A stretch of 64,000 nucleotides of DNA from Devosia sp. Root685 (GCF_001427875.1 NZ_LMHK01000002.1:801028-865027), one strand, 5' to 3'; shown: positions 35,970-45,110, counted from the stretch's first letter. Numbers and translations are program-made. Notes: generated by a model from the sequence alone, not told the origin.

Positions 35970-36922
35970 CCCTGATCGGCTACCATGCCTCCCATGAGCA
36001 ATTCGCCCCGAGCGAACTGCTCGCGCTTGTCACGGCAGCCGAACGGGCCGGCTTTGGCTGCGCCAAATCCTCCGACCATTTTCACCCATGGAGCGAACGC
36101 CAGGGGCAGTCGGGCTTTGCCTGGTCCTGGCTCGGCGCTGCAATGCAGGCGACCAGCTTTGGCATCGGTATGATCTCTGCACCTGGATATCGCTATCATC
36201 CGGCGGTGCTGGCGCAGGCAGCGGCGACCATCGGCGAAATGTTCCCCGATCGGCTTTGGCTCTCCCTCGGCAGCGGCGAGGCAATCAACGAGGCGATCAC
36301 CGGCCAGACCTGGCCGGAAAAGGCCGAACGCAATGCCCGCCTGCTCGAATGCGTCGACATTTTCAGAGCCCTGTTTGCGGGAGAAACAGTGACCCACCGC
36401 GGAAGAGTGACAGTGATCGAGGCAAAGCTTTATTCGCGCCCGGTCCGGCCCGTCCCCCTCTTCGGTGCAGCCGTTACGCAAGCCACGGCCGCCTTTTGCG
36501 GTTCATGGGCGGACGGCCTGCTGACGACCGGCGGCAATATCGACCGCGTCCGGCAGGTGGTCGATGCCTTTCGCGGGAACGGCGGAGAAGGAAAGCCCAT
36601 CCATATTCAGCATGCCCTCTCCTGGGCCCCGGACGAAGAAACGGCTTTGGCCGAAGCACTCGATCAATGGAGCGCGCCTTCCGTGGGTGGCGAGGCGGCG
36701 TGGGACCTGCGCCAACCGCGCGACTTCGACATTGTGGGCCAGTTGGTCACCGAAGATGAACTTCGAAAATGCGTCGCGATCTCGTCCGATCCAGGGCGCC
36801 ATCGCGCCGATATCCATAGCTTGACTGAACTCAAGCCCGCCGCCATCCACCTCCATTGCGTAGGCCGCAACCAGAGGGCCTTTATCGACATGGCGGCCCG
36901 TCACCTCATCACGATCGACTAG
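35966..36922 (+). CDS. Luciferase-like flavin-dependent oxidoreductase
   Basis: The predicted 318-residue protein starts at a GTG that overlaps the preceding stop. It has the LLM barrel of the non-F420 branch: GYHASHEQFAPSELLALVTAAERAGFGCAKSSDHFHPW, then LWLSLGSGEAINEAITGQTWP and HRGRVTVIEAKLYSRP. These flavoproteins oxidise or reduce small substrates with FMN or F420-like cofactors. No reductase partner is adjacent, and coupling to a cysteine hydrolase is the only clue to its substrate. It converges on treZ with a 13-base gap. Confidence 0.82.
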   Translation: MTLIGYHASHEQFAPSELLALVTAAERAGFGCAKSSDHFHPWSERQGQSGFAWSWLGAAMQATSFGIGMISAPGYRYHPAVLAQAAATIGEMFPDRLWLSLGSGEAINEAITGQTWPEKAERNARLLECVDIFRALFAGETVTHRGRVTVIEAKLYSRPVRPVPLFGAAVTQATAAFCGSWADGLLTTGGNIDRVRQVVDAFRGNGGEGKPIHIQHALSWAPDEETALAEALDQWSAPSVGGEAAWDLRQPRDFDIVGQLVTEDELRKCVAISSDPGRHRADIHSLTELKPAAIHLHCVGRNQRAFIDMAARHLITID

Positions 36923-36935
36923 ATGGCGACAAGGC

Positions 36936-38774
36936 CTAGACCTCCACAGTCCAGAGGACGGACCACGGCCCAAGCCGCCCGTTCTCGGCAAAGCCTTGCA
37001 AAAACATTCTCCGGCCGATGATCGGGGCAACGCCTTCCTGCGTTTCATCGGAGAGGTTCGCGTAAAGACGCAGGGTGGAGCCATCGCCCATCTTCCAGCT
37101 CACCAGCACCGATTTGACGCCCAGCAATTCGTACTGCCCGGAAAACCCTTCCTGGCCCAGAAGACGTGGCGCGATCTCCATTTTGCGCAGATCGATGAGA
37201 GAGCGGTAATGCTGCAGCCAGGTTGAGTGCGGCCGTTTCTTGAGATTGGACCAATCGAGTTTTGCGGACGCGAATGTCTTCGCGCTCGTCGGATCGACGG
37301 CTTCTTCGACGCTGAGTTTTTCGGGATCCTCGTGTTCGGGGGTGCCTTTGAGCTCCTCCTGGCGACCCTTGCGTACCGTCTCCCGCACTTCCGCAGGCAC
37401 GTCAGAAAAGAACGGAAACGGCTGTTCGCTTGCCCATTCCTCCCCCTGGAAGAGCATGGGGATTTGCGGCGAGAGCAGGTAAATGGCGGTCAGCGCTTTC
37501 ACCGCATCGTCATGAGCGATGCGCGTGATCCGATCGCCTTTGATGCGATTGCCGATCTGGTCGTGGTCCTGCATATAGACCACGAACGATGTTGCCGGCA
37601 GCCCGCCGCTGGGCTCTCCCCGCTTGGCGCCTTCGTGCGGCTTCATCTCGCCTTGATAGGCGAACCCTTCGGCCAGTGCGCGCCCCAGCTTATCGGAGCG
37701 CTGTTCGAAGTTGTCGAAGTCGGCATAGTAACCGGTGTTTTCGCCCGTCGCGGCTGCGTGCAGCAAATGGTGGACGTCGTCATTCCACTGGGCGGTGAAA
37801 TGCACTGGTTGCGATCCGCTGTCGCGGCGCAGCCAGACTTCCTGATTTTCAGAATTCTCGATGATCAGGTGGGTGTGGCGATAGGGTCGCGCCGCCCGGA
37901 TGCGCGCTGACAGCACCTCAAGAAGATGGGTGGAACTATCATCGGCCATTGTGTGCACTGAATCAAAGCGCAGGCCATCGAAATTGAACTCGCTCATCCA
38001 GTAAAGCGCACTTTCGACCACCATCTCTCTCACCCCTTGGGCACCCGGACCATCGAAGTTGATGGCGTCGCCCCACGGGCTTTCGTGCTTCTTGGTGAAG
38101 ATCGGTGCAATGGCAGGCAGGTAATTGCCGTGTGGTCCGAAGTGATTGTAGACGACATCGAGGAAGACCATCATCGAGCGCCGATGCGCCCCATCGATCA
38201 GCGCTTTCAAATCCTCCGGCCGGCCATAATTTGAGGTCGGCGCAAACCACATGGCGCCATCGTAACCCCAATTGAATTTTCCATAAAAAGCGGCAATCGG
38301 CATGATCTGGATCGCCGTTACGCCGAGCGCCGCCAGATAATCCAGCTTCGCGGCAGCGGCCGCGAATGTTCCCTCTTGGGTAAACGTACCGATGTGAAGC
38401 TCGTAGATAATCGCTTCTTCCCATGGGCGCCCGGTCCAATCGCGATCGGTCCAGGTGAATGCATGAGGATCAATGACCTCGCTGAAGCCGTGAATGCCCT
38501 CGGGCTGGTATCGGGAGGTGGGGTCCGGGATGGCCGAGCCATCGGGAAGAACGTATTTGTAGAGTGCACCTGCGCCCACGCCTTCGGCATCCACGCGAAA
38601 CCAGCCCTCATCCATCGCGTCCATGTCGATCAGCGACCGACGGCCTTTCAATTTGAGCTGCATGGCCTTGCACTTGGGCGCCCAAATCTTGAAGCGCGTG
38701 CCGTGGGGCTGAAGTTCAGCGCCGAAGCGCATTTTGTGGCTGCGAAAAATAGCGTCGGAACTAAGCCGCTGCAT
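36936..38774 (-). CDS. treZ: Malto-oligosyltrehalose trehalohydrolase
   Basis: The 612-residue GH13 enzyme has an N-terminal beta-sandwich (FGAELQPHGTRFKIWAPKCK) and then the TIM barrel with regions I DVVYNHFGPHG, II DGLRFDSVH (Asp), III LIIENSENQ (Glu) and IV VVYMQDHDQIGN. It releases trehalose from maltooligosyl-trehalose made by TreY. treY lies about 17 kb away in this window (55498-57810), and treX is not seen. It is 12 bases downstream of a DUF6766-type gene and presumably cotranscribed with it. Trehalose synthesis fits the stress theme of the surrounding region. Confidence 0.93.
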   Translation of the reverse strand: MQRLSSDAIFRSHKMRFGAELQPHGTRFKIWAPKCKAMQLKLKGRRSLIDMDAMDEGWFRVDAEGVGAGALYKYVLPDGSAIPDPTSRYQPEGIHGFSEVIDPHAFTWTDRDWTGRPWEEAIIYELHIGTFTQEGTFAAAAAKLDYLAALGVTAIQIMPIAAFYGKFNWGYDGAMWFAPTSNYGRPEDLKALIDGAHRRSMMVFLDVVYNHFGPHGNYLPAIAPIFTKKHESPWGDAINFDGPGAQGVREMVVESALYWMSEFNFDGLRFDSVHTMADDSSTHLLEVLSARIRAARPYRHTHLIIENSENQEVWLRRDSGSQPVHFTAQWNDDVHHLLHAAATGENTGYYADFDNFEQRSDKLGRALAEGFAYQGEMKPHEGAKRGEPSGGLPATSFVVYMQDHDQIGNRIKGDRITRIAHDDAVKALTAIYLLSPQIPMLFQGEEWASEQPFPFFSDVPAEVRETVRKGRQEELKGTPEHEDPEKLSVEEAVDPTSAKTFASAKLDWSNLKKRPHSTWLQHYRSLIDLRKMEIAPRLLGQEGFSGQYELLGVKSVLVSWKMGDGSTLRLYANLSDETQEGVAPIIGRRMFLQGFAENGRLGPWSVLWTVEV

Positions 38775-38786
38775 CTGCGAACTCTT

Positions 38787-39458
38787 TTAATGGCCGGTCT
38801 TGGAATGGGGATCTGCTACCGGCTTGGATTCCGGTGAGCCTCGATGGCGAAGGACAATCGAGAGGACGATGAGCACCGCTGTGGACAGGAACTCGGATTG
38901 CCAATTTTGAAAGGATTCGAACCACAGCCTTGGGTCTGCCAGATAGGCGAGGGCCGTTTGGGGCGGCTGGCCATGGAGCGCCGCTTCTTGATTGGCCGCG
39001 GCAGCGCTCCCCAGCCAATGGAGGATGAACGAGGCGGCAAACAGCACCAAAAGGGCAATGCCAAGCGAGTAGGAATAGAAGAAGGACCACAAGCCGCCGG
39101 CCTGAACCGGCCAGGGTGCATGTTTGTTGCGGCGCTTCCGGGCGGGGTCTGCGTCTTCGGGATTATCCTTGTCCGGGTCCTTGGATTCCGCCGACCCTCG
39201 CTGGAAAAGAAAGGCCGTCATGATCACATAGGCCGACATTTGCAGAAATTCGCTCTCCCAGTTTTCAAAGAGCGCTGACTGGAACGAGGGGCTGAAGAAA
39301 TAGTCGACGAGCCCCACCGGATTGGCCCCATGATCGGCAAGGGTCGCGTTTTTATCGAGCCAGCCGGCCCAGACCATGCCGAAAAGGCAGAAAAAGAAGA
39401 CCGTCATAAGGACGAGGGTGAGCCCGTTGTCGCGGAAAAACTGTACAGCTTTCGACAT
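38787..39458 (-). CDS. DUF6766-like membrane protein
   Basis: The 223-residue protein has about four hydrophobic segments in two similar halves. Each half ends in a W-[EQ]-S-E-F-L motif (FENWESEFLQMSAYVI near residue 65, FQNWQSEFLSTAVLIVL near 190), pointing to an internal duplication. A charged linker (DPDKDNPEDADPARKRRNK) separates them. Function is unknown. It precedes treZ by 12 bases on the same strand, so both may respond to the same stress. Confidence 0.75.
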   Translation of the reverse strand: MSKAVQFFRDNGLTLVLMTVFFFCLFGMVWAGWLDKNATLADHGANPVGLVDYFFSPSFQSALFENWESEFLQMSAYVIMTAFLFQRGSAESKDPDKDNPEDADPARKRRNKHAPWPVQAGGLWSFFYSYSLGIALLVLFAASFILHWLGSAAAANQEAALHGQPPQTALAYLADPRLWFESFQNWQSEFLSTAVLIVLSIVLRHRGSPESKPVADPHSKTGH

Positions 39459-39522
39459 GCGGCCTCCGAAAGAATGACGTTAGCGGGCGCTGTTCCAATG
39501 GCTGTCCCGTCAAAGCGTTCCT

Positions 39523-40536
39523 TCAATCGCCGTAGTATTCAGCCAGCGCCTCGATTGCCTCCGGCTCAAGCCGGTGCGGGCCTTCCTCAAGCGCGTCCTC
39601 AATGGTTTTGGCCATGATTTCAGCGTGCTTTCCGCCGCGCTCGGCACCGTATTTCTGGAACAGTTCCAGCTGCCTCTGGAGGTAGTCGGCGGATTGGCCG
39701 GCAAGACGCGGAAAGTCCGCTCGGGCCATGGGGCCGTGGCACCTTTCGCAGGCAGGAATGTCGCGTGACACGATTCCTTCGAGGGCGATGGCTTTGCCGG
39801 GGTCGCTGTCCTCTCGGGGCGGCAGTGAAACGGCGCGGCCATAGAGCGTCGCAAATGCGGCGATCTCCCCATCGGAAAGCCGTCGCGTGGCCGACATCAT
39901 GGTGCCGCTCGGCCGGCTGCCGTCCCGAAAGGCGGCAAGCGCATCGGCAATATAGTGCGGGCTTTGAATATCGAGACGCGGAAAGGCCCCACCCCGCCCC
40001 TGCCCATCCGGCCCATGGCACGCAGCGCAGGAGCCGGGTTCGGCTCCACCGTGAGCGAGCAGTGCATAGGTTTCAGCATCCATAGTCGGCAACAGACGCA
40101 AGAAGGCGACCATGTCCCAAATTTCGTCGTCGCGCATGTCGGTGGGCCAGGCCGGCATGGCGCTGTGGCTTATGCCATATTTGACGGTCTGGAATAGCCG
40201 CGCGTCGGGGCGCCAAAAGGTAAGCTGGGGCGGCGCCGGGGAGAGATTGTCAGCCAATTGCGCCGGCGGCGCCTCGGGACTGCCATGGCAGGCGGCACAG
40301 ACGAGCTGGAAGTGTCCTGCCCCCCGCAACACCATTTTTGGATCATCGAGATCGGGCACGGCTGTCATGGCGGACCGCAGCGCGATCGATTGGCGGGCGG
40401 CCAATCGATTATAGCCGTCCATGAAGCCGCCGGCTCCCGAGTGCACGGCATGGTCGAGAAGGCCCGTGAGGGGAATGGCCAGGACGAAAAGCGCCCCCGC
40501 GGCCGCGCTGGCGAGAAAAGGACCAAGCCGCTTCAT
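39523..40536 (-). CDS. Tri-heme c-type cytochrome, membrane anchored
   Basis: The 337-residue protein has an N-terminal hydrophobic anchor or signal (MKRLGPFLASAAAGALFVLAIPL) and three CxxCH heme sites: CAACHGSPE, CAACHGPDG and CERCHGPMA. It therefore carries three class I cytochrome domains. It is the last gene of the oxidase operon and overlaps the ctaG-like gene by four bases, so it probably feeds electrons to the oxidase from the periplasmic side. Multi-domain cytochromes of this layout resemble alcohol or gluconate dehydrogenase cytochrome subunits, which makes a link to the PQQ and GMC dehydrogenases possible. Confidence 0.88.
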   Translation of the reverse strand: MKRLGPFLASAAAGALFVLAIPLTGLLDHAVHSGAGGFMDGYNRLAARQSIALRSAMTAVPDLDDPKMVLRGAGHFQLVCAACHGSPEAPPAQLADNLSPAPPQLTFWRPDARLFQTVKYGISHSAMPAWPTDMRDDEIWDMVAFLRLLPTMDAETYALLAHGGAEPGSCAACHGPDGQGRGGAFPRLDIQSPHYIADALAAFRDGSRPSGTMMSATRRLSDGEIAAFATLYGRAVSLPPREDSDPGKAIALEGIVSRDIPACERCHGPMARADFPRLAGQSADYLQRQLELFQKYGAERGGKHAEIMAKTIEDALEEGPHRLEPEAIEALAEYYGD

Positions 40537-41159
40537 GAGGGCACCGGCCGCTTGAGGGCACGGGCAACGAGCGTCAGCCCCCCGAAGAGATAGATGACGC
40601 CGCCGATGGCCAGCATGATCACGCCGCCCACCTGCTGGTCGGCCATTTCGCTCAGCCCAAACCCATTGTGATGGCCATGGCCGGAATAGACCGGCCGCGG
40701 CGCGAGCCCGATCAGAGCCCCGAGAAGTGTCATATGCATGGACGTGAAGAAAAGCGTCAGCGCCCCGGCAAGCGCGGCCTGGGCCCGCCTTCCGCTTGGC
40801 GCGGCAAGCGCCAGCACCCAGACAAAGAGTGAGACGATAGCGAAGGAGGCTTGCTCGAGGGCGAGGGCCCAAACCGAGCTACGTGATGCGTGATGCAAGG
40901 CCGGCGTATGCCAGCCCCAGACCACGACGAGGTCGAAAAGGCTGACAGCGATGGGCAGAGCCAGTTGTGAGCGCAGCCACGAATGACCGGCGACCATGGG
41001 CGCCAGCCCCGCCGCGATGATGGGAACGGCAATGCCGACGACGCCCATATGGAGGGCCATATGGGCCGTGAAACTTTCAGGGACAAGGCGCGGCAGTGGG
41101 CCCGCCCAGGCAAAGAGCAGCAGCGCAAGACCCAAAAGCAAAATGACGCGCGGTGTCAT
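40533..41159 (-). CDS. ctaG: Cytochrome c oxidase assembly factor, caa3 CtaG family
   Basis: The 208-residue polytopic protein has about six or seven hydrophobic segments and family His residues (HMALHMGVVGIAVPIIAAGLAP, VVWGWHTPALHHASRSS, FFTSMHMTLLGALIGLAPRPVY). It belongs to the Caa3_CtaG group needed for copper insertion or assembly of caa3 oxidases. The start at 41159 overlaps the upstream stop by four bases; the longer frame begins with non-membrane noise. Confidence 0.85.
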   Translation of the reverse strand: MTPRVILLLGLALLLFAWAGPLPRLVPESFTAHMALHMGVVGIAVPIIAAGLAPMVAGHSWLRSQLALPIAVSLFDLVVVWGWHTPALHHASRSSVWALALEQASFAIVSLFVWVLALAAPSGRRAQAALAGALTLFFTSMHMTLLGALIGLAPRPVYSGHGHHNGFGLSEMADQQVGGVIMLAIGGVIYLFGGLTLVARALKRPVPS

Positions 41160-41566
41160 CGGCAGCTCTCGAGATAGAGCATGGGAATGGTGACATAGAT
41201 GACGGCCACCGCCGAAAGCACGCAAAGCATCAGCGCCACGTGGCTGAGGAAACGGTGCCGTTCCTCCGGCGTATTATGCTCATATTCGAAGTCATCATCG
41301 GTCAGGCTGCGATCATGCGCGCGCCACAGCCGGATGCTCGACCAGAAGATACCAGCCAAAGCAATGATCGTGACGGCGATAACCAGAAGCCGGATGTCGG
41401 CCAAAGGGGCGTCGCGCCCGAGCTTTTCGCAATAGATGGCGGCCGAGACGTAGCAGACGAGGAAATGCAACGCCCAGATGCTGGGCGCGATGATGACGCT
41501 CCACAGATCGGTGCCCGAGCCGGTTTCGCGTTTGACTTCCTCTGTGACGGGATCTTGCTTGCTCAT
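41156..41566 (-). CDS. Small oxidase-operon membrane protein, function unknown
   Basis: The 136-residue protein has three hydrophobic segments (around residues 26-45, 58-80 and 105-130) and a charged loop (RAHDRSLTDDDFEYEHNTPEERHR). It overlaps both the COX I+III gene and the ctaG gene by four bases. Position and shape suggest an accessory subunit or assembly protein of the oxidase; no family is recognised. Confidence 0.7.
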   Translation of the reverse strand: MSKQDPVTEEVKRETGSGTDLWSVIIAPSIWALHFLVCYVSAAIYCEKLGRDAPLADIRLLVIAVTIIALAGIFWSSIRLWRAHDRSLTDDDFEYEHNTPEERHRFLSHVALMLCVLSAVAVIYVTIPMLYLESCR

Positions 41567-44049
41567 GTCAGATACGGAAAGCCTCCGATAACAACGGCGG
41601 CCAGCACGCCGCTGAAAGCGGCAAAGTGCCAGTAGAGCGCGATGTTCCACAGATCAGCGTCATGGGTAGGCGTCGCCTTGCCGTAAAGAAGGCGGGCAAA
41701 ACCATATCCCTGCATCAACATTCCGGTCGCCAGATGCGCCAGAATCCAGATGACGAGAGCCCAGACGATGGCCGGATAAGCATGCGCAGTTGGGTCGAGC
41801 CCGGTGGTCCATGGCCCGGCCATCAGGCCAAGGCCGCCGGCAAGAGCGGCGAGCCACCCGAGCGCCAGAAACAACCGCGCGAGGCCCGGACGGCCAGCCG
41901 CATTGACCAGCCGCGCGCCGAGCGTCAGTCCCCAGGCACAAAGGATGAAAACGCCCGCGATGGCCGGCCAGAACCAGCCGGGCCCATCGATGCCGGGCGG
42001 GGGGAAATCAGGGTGGATAGTCCAGAAAAAGAAATAGCCAAACAGCAGCGCCAGAAAGGCGGTGAGGTCGCCAGTCATGGTGATGAACATGGCCCACCAG
42101 CCGGTCGACTTGTAGCCGGAAACGTAAAGCGGGATGTGTTTGCCGCCGCCGATGTCCTTGGTCTCTTTCTCCGGGATTTCAGCAGAGCCGGTCCAGAGCC
42201 AGCGCAGCACGGCACTGAGAAAGATGACGGCGCCGAGGCCCATGGGCAGCCACCACTTGAAGGTCATGAAGATGAAAACACAGCCGAGACCGGCCGCGGC
42301 AATCATCGGCAGCCAACTCGGAGTGCCGACGCGCAACACCTGAATAGGCTGGGCATCGAGCACACTCGTTACCAGTGTCTCGCGCCGCCCTTCCTTGGCA
42401 TCCGCTAAGAGCCCCTCGCCCTCATCGATCTTGCGCAGGAAATCCTTGTCGTCCCAGAGCGGATAGCGGCTATTGACCTCGGGAATGGACCGCATGCCCC
42501 AGCTATTGCCGAAGCGCGCAGCCCATTCGAGCGTACCGGCATTCCAGACATTGCGGCGCACCTGCTTCTGGTGTCGCTTCGGCCGAACGCAGTCCCAGAT
42601 GAGCAACAAAAATCCCGCGGCGAAAATGAAGGCGCCCACCGAGGAAATCATGTTGAGTTCGGTCCAGCCGCGATCGGCGCCATAGGTGAAGACGCGGCGC
42701 GGCATGCCCAACATGCCGGTCAGGTGCATCGGCAGGAAGGCCATGTTGAACCCGATAAGCATCAGCCAGAACGACCAGATGCCATAAGCACGGGACAGCT
42801 CTTTGCCCATGATCAGCGGGTAATAGTAGCAAATGCCCGCCATGACCGGGAAAAGCATGCCGCCAATCAGGGTATAGTGCAGATGGGCGACGATGAAATA
42901 AGTGTCGTGCACCTGGAAATCGAACGGCGCCACCGCAACCATCACGCCGGTCAGACCGCCGATGATAAAGACCGCCAGCGCGCCGAGGCAAAAGAGCATG
43001 GGCACGCTGCGCACCACCGAGCCGAGCATGACGGTGGCGATGAACGCAAAGATCTGGATGCCGGTCGGAACAGCCACGGCCTCCGAGGCGGCGGAGAAGA
43101 AACCGAGCGACACCGATGGCAGGCCGGTGGTGAACATATGGTGCACCCAGAGCCCAAAGCTCAGGAAGCCCGTGCCCAGCGCGGAGAGCACGATCCAGGA
43201 ATAGCCGGTGATTTCCCGCTGCGCGAAGGTGGGGACGATCATGGCGAGAAGCGCGATGGCGGGCAGGAAGATGATGTAGACTTCCGGGTGCCCGAAAATC
43301 CAGAACAGGTGCTGCCAGAGGAGCGGGTCGCCGCCGCGGGTGACGTCGAAAAAGGGCCAATCGAGCAAGCGTTCGAGCTCGAAAAGAATGTCGCCGGCAA
43401 TGAGGGGCGGGAAGGCAAAAAGGATCATGCCGCCCACGACCAGCACATACCAGCCATAGAGCGGGGTAAGGTTGATATGCATGCCGGGCGCCCGGCATTT
43501 CAGTACGCCCACGATCAGTTCTACCGCCGCAGCGATGGAGGCGACTTCGATGAACGATAGGCCCAATAGCCAGATATCGGCGCCTATGCCGCTTTGTTCG
43601 GTCGACAGCGGCGGATACATGAACCAGCCGGCGTCGGGCGCGGAATTGAAGAAAATCGAGCCGCAGACGAAAACGCCGCCGATCAGATAGCACCAGAAGC
43701 CGAAGGCCGAGAGACGCGGAAACGGCAGATCGCGCGCGCCCAGCATGCCCGGCAGAATGAGGATCGCCACCGCCTCGAAGATGGGCACGGCGAAGAGAAA
43801 CATCATCACCGTGCCATGGAGGGTGAAGACCTGGCTGTAGAACTCGGAGGTGACCAGGGTGTTGTCCGGCACGAAAAGCTGCACGCGGATGATGAGCGCC
43901 AGGGCGCCAGCGAAGAGCATGAAGGCGAAGGCAGCGGCAAAATACCAGAGGCCGATAATGGAATTGTTGACGTCGGACAGCGCGCGCCAGCCTCTGGGAT
44001 TGTCCCAAACTTTGGCCAATTGCTCGGTTTCGGCGCGCTTGTCGGTCAT
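41563..44049 (-). CDS. ctaD: Cytochrome c oxidase subunit I fused to subunit III
   Basis: The 828-residue protein combines COX I and COX III. The heme/copper ligands are present: HGTVMMFLF (low-spin heme His), WIFGHPEVYIIFLPA (CuB His with the cross-linked Tyr and the D-channel Glu of A1-type oxidases), WVHHMFTTG (CuB) and FIVAHLHYTLIGG (heme a3 and heme a). After about residue 600 a COX III-like part follows (STGWWAMFITMTGDLTAFLALLFGYFFFW). Fused I+III subunits are typical of some caa3-type oxidases. It pumps protons and reduces oxygen in the inner membrane, coupled by four-base overlaps to neighbours. Confidence 0.93.
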   Translation of the reverse strand: MTDKRAETEQLAKVWDNPRGWRALSDVNNSIIGLWYFAAAFAFMLFAGALALIIRVQLFVPDNTLVTSEFYSQVFTLHGTVMMFLFAVPIFEAVAILILPGMLGARDLPFPRLSAFGFWCYLIGGVFVCGSIFFNSAPDAGWFMYPPLSTEQSGIGADIWLLGLSFIEVASIAAAVELIVGVLKCRAPGMHINLTPLYGWYVLVVGGMILFAFPPLIAGDILFELERLLDWPFFDVTRGGDPLLWQHLFWIFGHPEVYIIFLPAIALLAMIVPTFAQREITGYSWIVLSALGTGFLSFGLWVHHMFTTGLPSVSLGFFSAASEAVAVPTGIQIFAFIATVMLGSVVRSVPMLFCLGALAVFIIGGLTGVMVAVAPFDFQVHDTYFIVAHLHYTLIGGMLFPVMAGICYYYPLIMGKELSRAYGIWSFWLMLIGFNMAFLPMHLTGMLGMPRRVFTYGADRGWTELNMISSVGAFIFAAGFLLLIWDCVRPKRHQKQVRRNVWNAGTLEWAARFGNSWGMRSIPEVNSRYPLWDDKDFLRKIDEGEGLLADAKEGRRETLVTSVLDAQPIQVLRVGTPSWLPMIAAAGLGCVFIFMTFKWWLPMGLGAVIFLSAVLRWLWTGSAEIPEKETKDIGGGKHIPLYVSGYKSTGWWAMFITMTGDLTAFLALLFGYFFFWTIHPDFPPPGIDGPGWFWPAIAGVFILCAWGLTLGARLVNAAGRPGLARLFLALGWLAALAGGLGLMAGPWTTGLDPTAHAYPAIVWALVIWILAHLATGMLMQGYGFARLLYGKATPTHDADLWNIALYWHFAAFSGVLAAVVIGGFPYLT

Positions 44050-45032
44050 TTGAGATCCAGAAGGTAAGAAACCAGCGCATCGCGCTCGGCAGCGTCAAGG
44101 CTGGCATAGCCAGGCATGCGCACATCGGGCTTGTGATGGCTCGGATCGATGAGCCAGCTTTGAAGATTTTCCGCGCTGATGGGCAGGGTGCCCGCCGCCA
44201 TCGTGCGGCGACTGGCGAAATGGGTGAGATCCGGCCCCACCGCGCCGCCCGCACTGGTGCCACGCACCGCGTGGCAGGCCCCGCACCCGGCCGAAATGAA
44301 CAGGGCATGCCCTGCACGTTCCTCGGCCGCAGTCGCTTCCCCCGCTAGCCAGGTTGTAAAACCGGAAGGCTCATGCACCACCACCGGAAACGCCATCAGC
44401 GCATGGGATGGACCACAGAACTCGGCACAGACGCCGCGAAAGACGCCGGTATCTGTGGGGCGCAGACGCCAGAGATTGGTACGGCCGGGAATGACGTCCA
44501 TCTTGCCGCCGAGATTGGGTATCCAGAACGAATGGATGACGTCGGTGGAATTGAGCACGAATTCCGCGGTCTGACCGGCCGGCAGGTGCAGCTCATTGGC
44601 GGAGTTGACCAGCGACCCATCGGGCATTTCATAGGCCACCCGCCACCAATATTGCTCGGCGGTGACATGGACCCGCAGATCAGGCCGGTCCGTCCGCACC
44701 CAATCGGGCAAAAGTGCCAGACCAAAGATCAGCAAAGCCGCAAGCGTGACGGTGGGAAAGGCAACGCCGCCAACGAGAATGAAGCGATCAGCGAAGCGTT
44801 CCGTCTTGGGGCGCTTCTTGCCGAGAACTGCATAGACGGTGATGCCCATGACGATGAGCCAGATCACGACCGTTCCGGCAGCCATGACCCAGAAGAGATT
44901 GGCTACGGCGGCGGCGTCCTCGCCGGCGGGGTGGAGCATGCTCTGCTCGGAAACGCAGCCGGCAAGAAAAGGCGCGCAGGCCAAAGGCCCGAAGCGACTG
45001 ACGAGAAAGGAACGACGCTGCCCCTGTTGCAT
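44046..45032 (-). CDS. ctaC: Cytochrome c oxidase subunit II fused to cytochrome c (caa3 type)
   Basis: The 328-residue protein has an N-terminal lipoprotein-like signal (CAPFLAGC lipobox), two membrane segments, then the CuA cupredoxin domain (DVIHSFWIPNLGGKMDVIPG and GVCAEFCGPSHALMAF with the CuA Cys, His and Met). A C-terminal cytochrome c domain carries CGACHAV. A fused cytochrome marks the caa3 subtype, which accepts electrons directly. It is the first gene of the oxidase operon. An EcfG promoter lies 27 bases before its start at 45032. The longer upstream frame would bury this promoter and is rejected. Confidence 0.92.
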   Translation of the reverse strand: MQQGQRRSFLVSRFGPLACAPFLAGCVSEQSMLHPAGEDAAAVANLFWVMAAGTVVIWLIVMGITVYAVLGKKRPKTERFADRFILVGGVAFPTVTLAALLIFGLALLPDWVRTDRPDLRVHVTAEQYWWRVAYEMPDGSLVNSANELHLPAGQTAEFVLNSTDVIHSFWIPNLGGKMDVIPGRTNLWRLRPTDTGVFRGVCAEFCGPSHALMAFPVVVHEPSGFTTWLAGEATAAEERAGHALFISAGCGACHAVRGTSAGGAVGPDLTHFASRRTMAAGTLPISAENLQSWLIDPSHHKPDVRMPGYASLDAAERDALVSYLLDLK

Positions 45033-45057
45033 ACACCCCCGCAAATCAACTCGGGGT

Positions 45058-45082
45058 GGAACGTCAGTGCCCTGGCAGAGTT
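45058..45082 (+). promoter_or_regulatory. Overlapping EcfG-type promoter candidate for cytochrome b561
   Basis: The same DNA read on the plus strand gives GGAAC (45058-45062), a 16-base spacer and AGTT (45079-45082), with the GTT core intact. The b561 start is 28 bases downstream. The two promoters interlock because GGAAC and GTTCC are mutual complements spaced to serve both strands. Confidence 0.5.
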
Positions 45083-45084
45083 CC
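45060..45084 (-). promoter_or_regulatory. EcfG-type promoter of the caa3 oxidase operon
   Basis: On the minus strand GGAAC (45084-45080), a 16-base spacer and CGTT (45063-45060) match the general-stress sigma consensus exactly. The oxidase operon starts 27 bases downstream. Confidence 0.72.
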
Positions 45085-45110
45085 ATGGAAATGGCATCAG
45101 GGAGAAAAGC

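Noticed and set aside
39497..39521. Possible EcfG promoter upstream of the DUF6766-treZ pair
   Set aside because: GGAAC and the 16-base spacer fit, but the -10 reads CATT, losing the conserved G of the GTT core. It is too weak to annotate.
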